From Pseudeuparius sepicola (taxonomy: Eukaryota > Arthropoda > Insecta > Coleoptera > Anthribidae): DNA of 64,000 nucleotides. The notes beneath the pieces are model-generated. The model made no database searches, was not told where the DNA came from, and saw nothing but the letters and a program-made list of their open reading frames with translations. This document shows positions 23,588 through 34,210 of the stretch, one piece after another (the first letter of the stretch is position 1; each line of letters starts with the position of its first letter). The stretch covers positions 35,030,365 through 35,094,364 of the forward strand of contig OY987304.1 of the NCBI GenBank assembly GCA_963920635.1, read 5' to 3'. The translations under genes and the position numbers were made by a program.

Positions 23588-24637
23588 TTATTAGAAAAAC
23601 TTGCTCATAATTAAAAAATATGACGTATCAAATTACAGAACTAAATATTTTTTTATTAATAATTTTTTTTGAATATTATAAATGCAATTATAATTTAAAT
23701 TTATTTATTCTACCCATGTTCCCCCAACAATAAATTATTCTGACACAAAGACGGATCACTTTTATTTTTGTTTCCATGGCATACTCTTCTTTAAGCCGCG
23801 TACAAACCAAAATCGATGCTCGAGAACTGCTCGCGAATTGCTACCGAACTGTTCGGGAGCAGTTTGCGAACAAGGTGTCCAGACCAAAATTTTATTGTGT
23901 TCGGCTTGTTTTGTATTGTCATTTTTTGGAGTTCGGCATTGGTTCGCTATCGAGTTGCAAAAATAATTTCGAAAATATGAATACAGACGATGAAGTAGAT
24001 GCTCTGACTATTTGTGATGTTTTTTGTTTTGAAAAAACCGTGAGAAGATATTTTTTAGCATTTCGTTTTTTATAATTGGAATTTTTTGGATTCCACAAGT
24101 TCGGATGCAATTCATTTTTTGGCCGATTAATTCGATTATTTTCTCGTCACTCAAATTTCACTTTGACAAAAAATATTCAATTGAACTGCGACTCTTGGAA
24201 TGAAAATTTATAAAATTATACGAGACGTCCACACCGCCAATATGTGCTCGTGAACAATTCCTTTGATCTCAATAATTTACCGCCTATCGAGCGAACTTTC
24301 CGCGAGCAGCTCGCGAACTTTAAAGGGTTCTCCAACTGCTCACGAACCCGCGTCTACACTAAGTTTGCGAACCTGTTGCGAACTGCTCTAGAACTCGGTC
24401 TGTACGCGGCTTAAAACATTAAAATTACAAATGCTATAAATTCAATTGACCTTCAAGCCATTCAAAATAGCTGCAAAGAATTATTTAAGAACACAGTTGA
24501 GATGTGTGCTGAAAATGGAGGAACATGGGTAGAATAAATAAATTGAAATTATGATTACATTTATATTAAAAAAAATTAGTTCTGCAATCTAATAAAACTT
24601 CATATTTTTTAATTCTGAACAAGTTTTTCTAATAAGA
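23588..24637. repeat. Inverted-arm repeat with a nested element in its loop
   Basis: 23588-23735 and 24515-24637 are diverged reverse complements (ATTAGAAAAACTTG, ATTTATTCTACCCATGTTCC and complements). The loop contains the TTAA element at 23795-24410. Ends and duplication not resolved. Confidence 0.55.
23795..24410. mobile_element. TTAA-flanked MITE
   Basis: Ends GCCGCGTACA...TGTACGCGGC, each bordered by TTAA (23791-23794, 24411-24414), the target of piggyBac-type and Kolobok-type transposases. Inside are repeated AACTGCTC/GAGCAGTT and GCGAAC motifs in both orientations. At 616 bp it has no transposase. The open frame at 23776-24075 is a by-product. Confidence 0.7.
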
Positions 24638-24645
24638 ACGGTCTT

Positions 24646-25094
24646 GGTCTTAGAAAAGGTGGGGGAAAGGGAGAAGCCGAGGATAAGTGGAAGGGGAGGG
24701 GAGAATTCTAGAATAAAAGTTGTTTCAAAAATTATAAAAATATATACAGGGTGGCCCATTTGAAATGGAAGTCGTAAAATTTTTATTTTTCATCCGATTT
24801 TAACCGTTTTTTTTTCTGAAGATAGGTAACAAAAAACTCTTTTTACTTTGGTGCAAAATTTCAGGTCATAATCTCAATTTTCAAGGCCCACAACAAATTT
24901 TGTTCTAGTAAAAAATGAAGAAAATCATTTAGCGATTTTTTTATTTAAAATCTGACACCACAGCGTTAATCATGGCATCCCACAACCCCCACATACCAAA
25001 TTCGAACAAAAAATATACTGGGAGTTCCATTCTACAGGGCTCCAAAGATGAGCAAAATGGGAATTCAAGTGTGTTGTGGAATCTCCTCAAAACA
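24646..25094. other. Purine-rich stretch and mariner-type end
   Basis: 24650-24712 is a nearly pure A/G tract. At 24747 a TA-preceded CAGGGTGGCCCATTTG end begins the left side of a foldback whose arms continue at 25095-25225 and 25790-25925. Confidence 0.5.
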
Positions 25095-25925
25095 GTTGAA
25101 TGATCAACAGTACTCAGTGTTGGTGTGCAAAGATTCAATATAAAAATGTACAGGGTATTTTTCTCTGGGCCATATCAAAATGCCGAATTTTTATGAAACT
25201 TTATACGGGTCAAAAATGCTCTGGAATTATTGAAAAAAGATTAATAAACACGAAAGTAAATTATTTCTTTACAAAATGCCAACCAACAAATAAAAACAAT
25301 TTAAATTGTTGGACCTTTATCACTAAAGTCGCTGTCTAAGATGATACATTTTCTGTGCATTTCCTGTTGTTGGACTTCAGCCATCTTAACTCATATGGAC
25401 TTACTGACTGGCAGGCTTCTGTATTTTTAGTTTTAGTCGTTGAGTGAGGAATAATAAGAGGCGCAACGTCTGTATAAAATTGCGAGCCCGGTTTGCGTGT
25501 GATTACCCTGGAGCCCCTCGTTGCTCCTACTCGTTTTAGCCACCTAGCGATTTTTACAACTTGTTCATGTTTTTGAGAACACCGATCCCTTTGCAATGGG
25601 CTAACTGTACAATTTTGTATATTTTGTATTTTACTGGGAGGATATATAGTTTTCTGTCTCGGACGCTTTTTATCTCGGACGCTTTTCGGGCCGCGTTTTT
25701 GGCTCGCTGCGGCCCGTAAGGTTGCGCCTCTTATTATTCCTCACTCAACGTTTTAGTTTAGTTCGTTTATAGTCTGGGGCGGTTTTGATATACTCAATTT
25801 TTGACCCGTATAAAGTTGCAAAAATTGCAGTATTTTGAGATGGCACAGAGACAGACACTCTCTATATTTTTGTATGTGATCTTTGTACACCAACAGTTTG
25901 AGTGGTCCTGTTGACAGTTCAACTA
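25095..25925. repeat. Foldback arms related to 6960-7600, with hAT insertion between
   Basis: 25095-25225 and 25790-25925 are reverse complements (GTTGGTGTGCAAAGATTC, AACTTTATACGGGTCAAAAA and complements). The same arm sequence, including GACCCGTATAAAGTTT, occurs at 7475-7600. The loop holds the hAT MITE at 25438-25749. Confidence 0.6.
25438..25749. mobile_element. Small hAT-like MITE, 8-bp duplication, second copy at 45771-46090
   Basis: Inverted ends CGTTGAGTGAGGAATAATA...TATTCCTCACTCAAC, flanked by gttttagt on both sides (25430-25437, 25750-25757). Contains TCTCGGACGC repeats and a GGCCGCG block. A diverged copy in the opposite orientation lies at 45771-46090. Confidence 0.8.
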
Positions 25926-26342
25926 TTTTTCGCCTTTTTTGCTGTTGCATAATGGGTTTTGTTCCGGGTTCCGTATTGCGTTTGGGTAAAATTCACGCAG
26001 TTTGACGGGTATTGTTGAAACTGCGCCAACGATTCATAGACAAGGTCAAGAAAATCATATTATTTATGTTAAATAAATAATAAATAAATAATATTTAATT
26101 ACAATATTTTTTTCTTTGTCCAGGTTGACGTCTCGACAGTTTCGTAATCTTCAGTAAAAGCATTACATTTTTTACCCCAGAGAAATTGGCTTCAAACCCG
26201 GAGAGTAGGCATACAAACCCGGAGACTCCGGGTAAAACCCGGAGAGGTGGCAACCCTATATAGTGAGGTATCTCATTTTTTGTCCTTTTTTTGTAAACTG
26301 GTAGCATTTTTTTAACAACTGATCAATGAACATGCAGTTTAT
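25926..26342. other. Intronic DNA with AACCCGGAGA repeats
   Basis: 26190-26255 carries four spaced ACCCGGAGA motifs followed by GGTGGCAACCCTA, which resembles a transposon end. The partner end was not found. An AAT/TAA-rich tract lies at 26060-26100. Confidence 0.4.
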
Positions 26343-26350
26343 ATATGCAT

Positions 26351-29300
26351 CACAGAAAATATACGCTACGCGGACAGAAGTTCCACACAATGTAATTACT
26401 TGGCAGCCCGAAAGGAAGCCGGCTCTCAAAAGCCGGCTTCCCCTGGCTTTCAGCAGTGTCTATAAAAGAATTCTTCCATAGTTCTGCCTTCACGGCCGTG
26501 GTACTTTCATTACTCAATACTAGGCGGCAGCACGCTAGGAAAAAGCATCCGAAAGCGGCGTTGCCGGATTGTGCAAACAGTCGGTGGTTTTACTAAACTA
26601 TAAAAATATAAAGATCTTTAATAAAATGAGCTTGCCCATTTAGAATCCAAGGTTAACAGTGACACTGTCAGCAGTAACTATAGAATTCTTCCCTCGAGAG
26701 ATTTATTTTTTTCGTCGTTTTTGGAAAGGGCATTCAATATTTTACGAATCCGTGGCTGAAAAAAATTACTGCGCTAAAACTACCCCTGCACCCCTCAAGG
26801 AACAAAATAATAACTACCTACATTATTCTTGGTCCGATTATCTGCGCCATTTTTAGCAACGACGTTCCAAATGATTCCAGATGCATATGAACCCGTGGTA
26901 GAAAAATTTACAAGCAAAAATTATCCCTTCCGACTATGTCCGACTATGGTAGTTTTTTGAAAGCGTAGCCACTATAACTCTTATTTCACGAATCCGTGGT
27001 AGAAAAAATCATCGTACAAAAGCTACCCCATGCACCCCCTGAAAAATTGAAAATTCCATTGTTCTTAGTTCGAGGTTCACCGTTTTAGCAAGGACGTTCC
27101 AAATGATTCCAGATGCACAAATTAGTGGTTGAAAAAATTTGTCAGGAAAAACTACCCCCTCCACCAGAGATATTGTTTTCGAGACGATTATTTAGTCTTT
27201 TTTTGAAGAGGCATTTACTATATACCTACCTTATTTCACGAATCGGAGGTTGAAAACATTTACGGGGCAAAAACTACCCCTTCCCACCCCCGAAAGTTTA
27301 TTTTTAATTTGATTATTGTCGTTTTTTAAAAATATATTCACTATATTCCCTATTTCACGAATGTGTGGTTGAAAACATTTGCGGGGCAAAAACTACCCCT
27401 TCCCACCCCAGAAAGTTTGTTTTTAATTTGATTATTGTCGTTTTTTGAAAAGACATTCACTATATCCCTTATTTCACGAATCCGTGGTTGAAAACATTTA
27501 CGGGGCAAAACCTACCCCTTCCTACCCCCGGGCCGGAAGTTTGTTTTTATTTTGATTATTGTCGTTTTTTGAAGGGTGCTGGGGGTATTATTCGCCCAAC
27601 AATTTTTTTAACCACGAATTTGTGCATCTGGAATCATTGCGAATGTCCTTGCTAAAATTGGCGAGGATCCGACAATATAAGTTATCATTTTTGTTCTTAA
27701 AAGGGTGCTGGGGGTAGTTTTCGCACAAGAATTTTTTTCAACCGCGAATTCGTGAATCTGGAGTCATTATAAGAACGTACTTGCTAAAATCGGCCAGGAT
27801 CCGACAATGAAGTTATAATTTTTTTAAAAGGGTGCTGGGGTAGTTTTCACCCAACAATTTTTTTAAAGTACAAATTTGTGCATCTGGAATCATTAGGAAC
27901 GTCCTTGCTAAAAACGGTGGGAATCGTACCATGAAATTTTCCTTTTTTTTTTTCTTAAGGGATAGTGGGGGGTAGTTTTTGCCCAACAAATTTTTTCAAC
28001 TACGAATTCGCGCATCTAGAATCATTATAGGAACGTCCTTGCTAAAATTGGCGAGGATCCAACAATGAAGTTATCATTTTTGTTCTTAAAGGGGTGCTGA
28101 GGGTAGTTTTCGAACAAGAATTTTTTTCCACCGCGAATTCGTGAATCTAAAATAATCTAAAACGTACTTGCTAAAATCGGCCAAGATCCGACAATAAACT
28201 TATCAATTTTTTGTGCTAGGGGTAGTTTTCGCCCAACAATTTTTTTGTGCAGAATCATCAGGTACGTCCTTGCTAAAAACGGTGGGAATCGTACCCTGAA
28301 AGTTATCTTTTTTTCTTTAAGGGGTAGTGGGGGTAGTTTTCGCCCAACAAATTTTTTCAACCACGAATTCGCGCATTTGAAATCATTAGGAACGTCCTTG
28401 CTAAAATTGGCGAGAATCCGACAATAAAGTTATCATTTTTGTTTTTAAAGGGGTGCTGAGAGTACCTATACTTAGTTTTCGCACAAGGAATTTTTTCAAC
28501 CGCGAATTCGTGACTCTAGTCATTAAAAACGTACTTGCTAAAATCGGCCAGGATCCCATAATGAATTTATAATTTTTTTAAAGGGGTGCTGGGGTTAGTT
28601 TCCGACCAACAACTTTTTTAAAGTAGGTACAGATTTGTGCATTATCTGGGATCATTAGGAACGTCCTTGCTAAAAACGGTGGGAATCGTACCATGAAAGT
28701 TATCTTTTTTCTTTAAGGGGTAGTGGGGGTAGTTTTCGCCCAACAAATTTTTTCAACCACGAATTCGCGCATTTGAAATCATTAGGAACGTCCTTGCTAA
28801 AATTGGCAAGAATCCGACAATAAAGTTATCATTTTTGTTTTTAAAGGGGTGCTGAGAGTATACTTAGTTTTCGCACAAGGAATTTTTTCAACCGCGAATT
28901 CATGACTCTAGTCATTAAAAACGTACTTGCTAAAATCGGCCAGGATCCGATAATGAATTTATAATTTTTTTAAAGGGGTGCTGGGGTTAGTTTCCGACCA
29001 ACAACTTTTTTAAATAGGTACAGATTTGTGCATTATCTGGGATCATTAGGAACGTCCTTGCTAAAAACGGTGGGAATCGTACCATGAAAGTTATCTTTTT
29101 TCTTTAAGGGGTAGTGGGGGTAGTTGTCTCACAACAAATTTTTTCAACTACGAATTCGCGCATGTGGAATCATTAGGAACGTTCCTTGCTAAAATTGGCG
29201 AGGATCCGACAATGAAGTTATCATTTTTGTTCTTAAAGGGTGCTGGAGGGTAGTTTTCGCACAAGAATTTTTCTTCAACCACGATTTAGTGCATCTGGTA

Positions 29301-30257
29301 TCATTACGAACATCCTTTCTAAAATCGGCATGGATCCGACAATAAAGTTATAATTTTTTTTCGTAAAAGGTCGGTGCTGGGGGTAGTTTTTGCCCAACAA
29401 TTTTTTTTAAGCACGAATTTGAGCATCTGGAATCATTATAGCTAAAAATCGTACCATGAAAGTTGTCATTTTTTTCTTTAAGGGGTAAGTAGTGGAGGTA
29501 GTTTTCGCCCAACAATTTTTTTCAACCACGAATTCGTGCATTTGGAATGATTAGGAACGTCCTTGCGGGGATCATGATATCATATGAATATTTCAATAAT
29601 ACAAAAATACTTAGAGGTAGAAAAAAACATTTGGAAACAGTGATTAAAATGATAAATTTAATATGCAACAAGTATTCAGTTAGACCCAAAATTAAATAGT
29701 AAAACCGATAAATTTGGCATCATTGACATCCTGTACATATTTTCTACATTGTAGAACAAATATTTACCGTACACTAAGTATATAGGTAATTGGTAAATAA
29801 AATAGGCACGAATAAAATATATTATTTGTAACATCTTCGTATATTTTAATCAGATAATTATTAGCTCTCAAGCACTCTGTATAACTTAGTATACGTCATA
29901 CGACTTCTGCAAAGACGAAGCAAATAATAAATCCCACTATTATTTCGTATAGTTCAAGGCCTCTGACCATCTGCCGGGAAATAGATTTTGATGACCGAAA
30001 GCGGTAGCCAGCATAGACAGCGTTTATGAAACCTTTATTCCTAAACCACCGGCAACACGGTTAGGCTCTTCAGCTGACTGCTGGCGCCTCTAGCGGTGAC
30101 TTTTAGCGGTGGGCATTTTACGGTTTTAAAAATTGAACGATTCTGCATCCGAGCGCTATCTGTTAGGCCAAGGCAAAACCAAGTTTCGGTGTGCTATACA
30201 TATTTTACGAGCCCGATGCTACTGGCACTTCTGTCCGCGTAGCGTATATTTTCTGTG
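26351..30257. mobile_element. 3.9 kb foldback-type element built of ~130-bp subrepeats
   Basis: 31-bp inverted tips starting CACAGAAAATATACGC are flanked by the identical octamer atatgcat (26343-26350 and 30258-30265), so this is a complete insertion. The body 26680-29560 is an array of ~120-135-bp repeats. Left of about 27570 the units read one way (TTTCACGAATCCGTGG, AAACTACCCC); right of it the same unit is reversed (GGTAGTTTTCGCCCAAC, TCCTTGCTAAAA), giving one large inverted arrangement. In the right half three unit variants alternate with a 392-396-bp period. Subterminal parts are single-copy; the left one holds a GGAAGCCGGCT hairpin (26414-26441). No transposase frame is present. The 8-bp duplication fits hAT or P-type elements; the architecture resembles Drosophila FB/Galileo by analogy. 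Confidence 0.85.
26680..29560. repeat. Inverted tandem array, ~130-bp monomer, ~392-bp trimer
   Basis: The motif TAGTTTTCG or a close variant recurs about every 120-135 bp through the right half. Three monomer types recur in fixed order: positions 28333/28729/29121, 28473/28865 and 28596/28988 are 392-396 bp apart. Orientation flips near 27570. G-rich runs (GTGCTGGGGGTAG) mark each unit. Confidence 0.85.
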
Positions 30258-30265
30258 ATATGCAT

Positions 30266-30636
30266 GTCTTATTAAACTGAATATTAGAATTGACACTGCT
30301 ACTGTTATTGAATACGACTCAATTAAACTTTATATAAATCTTTAAAATGCTCTCCTGTAAAGTTGTGAAAAACGAGTTACGTCACTTCGTGATATTGACG
30401 ACGATATGCTTTCAATAAAGACCTAACCTAAAATGAAAAATTAAATGATTTTAGGAAATACCTATGTTTCTCTAATCAAGTTAGGCAAACAATTATGAAT
30501 CATGTTAGCAAAAACTTCAGCAAAAACCAAATTTTAGCTTGATATTTAAAGAAAAACACAAAATATTCCAATTGGCAGCTGCTACAATCGACTTTGATGG
30601 TGACAAAGCAATGCTTATTGCGCATTATATACTAAT
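30266..30636. other. Intronic DNA; contains the second copy of the 32-nt repeat
   Basis: 30377-30408 is the exact inverse of 23051-23082. No gene signal. Confidence 0.45.
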
Positions 30637-31125
30637 AGTTGGTAAATGTCTTGTGCTCTCATTGGTGAGTTGAGTCACATGACTTCCTTGGACGTATATT
30701 TAACCCCAATTTAACTTCAAACACCTCCAAAGTATACGCTGCAATAAGGCGAGCATGCCCTTCTTGCGGCTCTGCCTAATATTGTGGCAGTCCTCAGCGA
30801 TGGGCGCTGCCATATGAAAAAAGAAGGGGGCATTTGCCCCACATTGTGGCAGTTGGTAGCGATGGGTACAGCTGTACAAAAAAAGAATAACGGAATACAG
30901 GAATTATTATAAATAATGCACTTCCCCGAAATTTTAAAAGATTTTATGCCTTGTTTACGTAAACAAAAACAAATTTCGGGAAGGTCCATTATGCTCCTTA
31001 TTGCAACGTTTACTTCGGACCTTGCTTCGGACAGGTATGGATCGAGTTAAATGCTCGGTTAAATGTAAGTCCAAAGAAGTCATGTGACTTAAGTCGCCAA
31101 TGAGAGCACAAGACGTATACCAATA
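30637..31125. repeat. Inverted repeat with ~85-bp arms
   Basis: 30637-30720 (CTTGTGCTCTCATTGG, GTCACATGACTTC) pairs with 31040-31125. The loop carries a direct repeat (CATTGTGGCAGT with AGCGATGGG, 30779 and 30841), and the AGCGATGGGCGCTGCC part recurs inverted at 44400-44420. Ends not resolved. Confidence 0.6.
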
Positions 31126-31216
31126 ACCGAGCCAATAACTTTTATATTATATGTCGGGCGTATAAATAGCCACTTTGTAACGTTTAATACACTTTTAGAA
31201 TTAAAATTATACTTAC

Positions 31217-32265
31217 CTCTGCAATATACATGCTTCGCCAGTGAGATCTTCAGCATTCTCAATTCCTGCTTCCGTTCTATTGTCAGTTCCATGACAGTCT
31301 TTCATATGAACTCTCATATGATTCACAAACTGCATTTTATCATAAAAAAATTCTTCACAAATCGCACATTGTGTACCATTCTGTTCTATATCCTCCAACA
31401 CGTGATGTATCTTTACATGCCTGTATAAATGATATTTCGTCTTGAATTTCGCATCACATGTTTTACATGAGCAGGGCCCGCAATTTTCAGCTTTCTCAGT
31501 AGAATCATTTTTGTCACCTATATTTAGTAACATGTGGAATTTCATGTGCCGTCTTAAGTGGTGCTTTGTCAAATAACAAGCATTGCAAACATCACACTGA
31601 AAAGGCGTTTTTAAATCACTATTTCCGTGTGTGTTCAAATGATGATCCAACTGCACTTTTCGTACAAACATGCTTACACATAAAGAACATTTGAAAGGTC
31701 TATCACTGACTTTATCTGTGTGAATTTCTTTAATATGACGGTCGAGGTGGTGTCGATGCTTAAAGGCCTTACCACACTCATTGCAGTCATGTGGACGAGT
31801 ATCGTGCTTTTTAAGGTGTGTTTTGAATTCCACCTCACTTTCAAACTTTAAATTACACTGTTCGCACTTTTTGCAACTGGTATTTAAATGACTTTGAAGG
31901 TGATTATGTAGATCATCTTGATCACAACAAGTTTCTAAGCACACTGCACATATATGTTCAATGGTATCTTTGGTGTGAATTTCTCTATGTCTATCTAGGT
32001 GGGTTTTTCTTTTGAAGCAATTCTTACAAATTTCACATTGGTATGGTCGAATGTTGTGATATATCATATGCGATTCAAATGATTCTTGACTTTCAAAGGT
32101 AAGATCACACTCGGAACATGAACTTTGAGGTAAGTTGTGTATAGGGATCTGCGAATCCACTTTTTCCTGGCTGTGGAACTTCTCTGGACATCCAGGACAC
32201 CCAAAACATAAATCATCATGATCTCCATTAACAAAGAGTTCTTTGGAATCTCTGGATCCTTCCAT
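31217..32265 (-). CDS. C2H2 zinc-finger protein, main exon
   Basis: The start at 32265 lies directly after an AG (ttcag|ATGG), so it may be the first coding exon or follow a short upstream one. The frame is open for 349 codons to a consensus donor (AG|GTAAGT, exon end 31217), ending in phase 2. About residues 48-325 hold nine canonical C-x2-C-x12-H-x3-5-H fingers, among them YQCEICKNCFKRKTHLDRH and HDCNECGKAFKHRHHLDRH. They are preceded by a degenerate finger (CPGCPEKF) whose first His is Gln. TGEKP-type linkers are mostly absent, so fingers are loosely spaced. Such proteins usually bind nucleic acid in the nucleus; the target is unknown. The exon joins in phase to 2955-3342, which adds an acidic linker and another finger. 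The frame is intact despite the surrounding transposons. Confidence 0.9.
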
Positions 32266-32413
32266 CTGAACTTATTTATTAAATTATTACAATTTTCATT
32301 TTTTGATAAGTATAAAATATCGCCATAAACAATAATATTTCCATTTCAATGACCCTAAAATAAAACTAATCTATAAATGTAAGCACAGATTAAAAAATAA
32401 AATAGATATGTGA

Positions 32414-32453
32414 TATCACAGACCTATATAGCTATATAGGTCTGTGGTGATAT
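32414..32453. repeat. Short palindrome upstream of the zinc-finger exon
   Basis: ATATCACAGACCTATATAG is followed by its complement with a 3-nt difference; a third partial copy (CAGACCTATATAGC) follows at about 32464. A hairpin in DNA or in minus-strand RNA is possible. Confidence 0.6.
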
Positions 32454-33821
32454 GTACCAGTACAGACCTATATAGCATGCAGTAGACTGACGGACACAAA
32501 ATTTTATTAATAATATTTGTTATTTTTCCATCAAACTCCCCCGTCCCCCGAACTGACATTCGTTTATCAGTTCGATGGTTATTTCCTCGGACCATTGAAT
32601 ACCCCGATTACTGTTGTAAGAAGTCCCGATTTTGTCAGATGACATTCTCCACAAAATCCCTAGGAATTTTTTGTTAACCATAGGTATAACATTGGTATAT
32701 GTGTCTCAACCAGTTAATGACGTCACTCTTTGATTTAAGATGTGAAAAGTTACCCAAGTGATACGAAAAAAAGAGCATAATAAAATAAAAACCCTATTGC
32801 AATCAAGATTATGCCGCTACAAATAAAAATAACTGACTACAACTCATTTTAATAATAATTTCAAACGTCATGGAAACACTTTCGTTTTGGTATTTTGTAA
32901 TAATCAGCTGCTTTTGGCAGCGTCTAGGGCGGTTTTCCAGATCGTTCAAACTGGTTCAAAGATTCGGTAATGAAAATATTCGCGGGTTTTCTACGTTTTG
33001 TGAGCTTTACCGTCATCTGTGTTGTTCTTGTTCGTGTTACTTTTCGTGTTATTAGTGCAAATGGGCTCGTTACTGACCTGAACTTATGACCCGGTTGCAT
33101 TTTTTGCTGCATTGATGCCAACTTAGGATATCGAAATTACCAATTGACAGTCCCAGTAAGGACTTCTTAAAGTAATTTGAGTATAGTATGGGGGGAGGCG
33201 CTATAACATTATTTTGTCGCATAAAGCAAACGGGTTCAGGGGGTGTGGCTAAGTCTGTGATCAATATGGCTGACACGCCAGGGTCTGATTAAACAGTATT
33301 CCTAGTAAAATTATAAAAAACCTACGAAAGAAAATATGGGGTTATTTTGAATTGAAGGAAGAAACACCTTGTAGGCAATCCTTGAAAAATACATACCTTA
33401 GAGTAGTTCTAAAGGTAATATTTTCATAAAGTACCAAAGTGGATATTATAAATTAAAAAACTTTAGAATTGCTACTGCAACAACGTACAGCACATGACAT
33501 ATTTATTTCCAGAGGTCAATAGCTCGCAATAACAAGGAAAACTGCACTTTTAGCCACTTTTAATGCACTTTTAGCACCGAGTCAACAAATTGACGTTGTT
33601 CTGGTAATCTATGACCTAGGTGAACCCGTTTTGGGTCATGTGACAGCTTCTCCACTTCATATTACCTCAATGCCTCAGACTAATAAAAAAAACTATATAT
33701 AGGTTAGATTTCCCTGAGGGTGTGACGTGTGACGGAATGGTGACTGTCATGTCTGTCACACAGAGGTCAGAGATATGGAGGCGGGGAGGACATCTGGCAC
33801 CTGCGCGAAATTCGTAATCAC
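32454..33821. other. Upstream region of the zinc-finger exon, no recognised gene
   Basis: No coding domain on either strand; the small plus-strand frame at 32870-33055 has no match I recognise. On the minus strand this is intron or 5' flank of the zinc-finger gene. Confidence 0.4.
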
Positions 33822-33840
33822 CTGGGCCGCCATTTTCTAA
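33822..33840 (-). promoter_or_regulatory. Candidate first exon or promoter motif of the zinc-finger gene
   Basis: On the minus strand AAAATGGCGGCCCAG is followed by GTGATT, a possible donor. It reads M-A-A-Q and would join in phase 0 to the ATG exon at 32265. The AAAATGGCGGC core also equals a YY1-type site that often lies near transcription starts. The surroundings are locally GC-richer. Only position, phase and motif support it. Confidence 0.25.
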
Positions 33841-34202
33841 CTTAAGCTTGCATAGGGGTATAGTTCCTTGTTAACACTTTTCTTAAGAATTCTTACTTTA
33901 TCTCAGTTGGTGGCAGTTCATTTTACAAATGAGGATGTGAGCTAAAGTGAGATTTTTGACCTCTCCCCTCACCCTTCAAGCACATCCTCTTGAGGACACT
34001 CATTACAAAGCATAACGACTCAGTTTGGTGGTGGGCAAAATTCCCCTTTCACAAGATGAGGAAAACGGTGCCTTTGACAGAAAAAAAAAAACTGAGTGGC
34101 TCAGCTAACGAAAGTTCTCAGTGCTGACTCAAGCAATATCCGACAAGCAAGGGTAATATTTAAAATTGTACTGTCATAAAAAGCTATATAAATAGGTAGG
34201 TA
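33841..34202. other. Intergenic DNA, nothing recognised
   Basis: Mixed composition with a short A run at 34081-34091. No gene seen. The last 8 bases before 34211 (34203-34210) are a target duplication. Confidence 0.4.
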
Positions 34203-34210
34203 CTTCTGTT

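Noticed and set aside
23776..24110. Open frames on both strands
   Set aside because: By-products of the inverted TTAA-flanked MITE.
24650..24712. Polypurine tract of an LTR retrotransposon
   Set aside because: Purine-rich, but no LTR end or pol frame lies nearby.
26414..26441. Helitron 3' hairpin
   Set aside because: A GGAAGCCGGCT hairpin exists, but there is no CTRR end, and the host element has inverted tips and an 8-bp duplication, which Helitrons lack.
26680..29560. CRISPR-like array
   Set aside because: Units of ~130 bp are contiguous with no unique spacers, change orientation in the middle and lie inside a transposon with target duplications.
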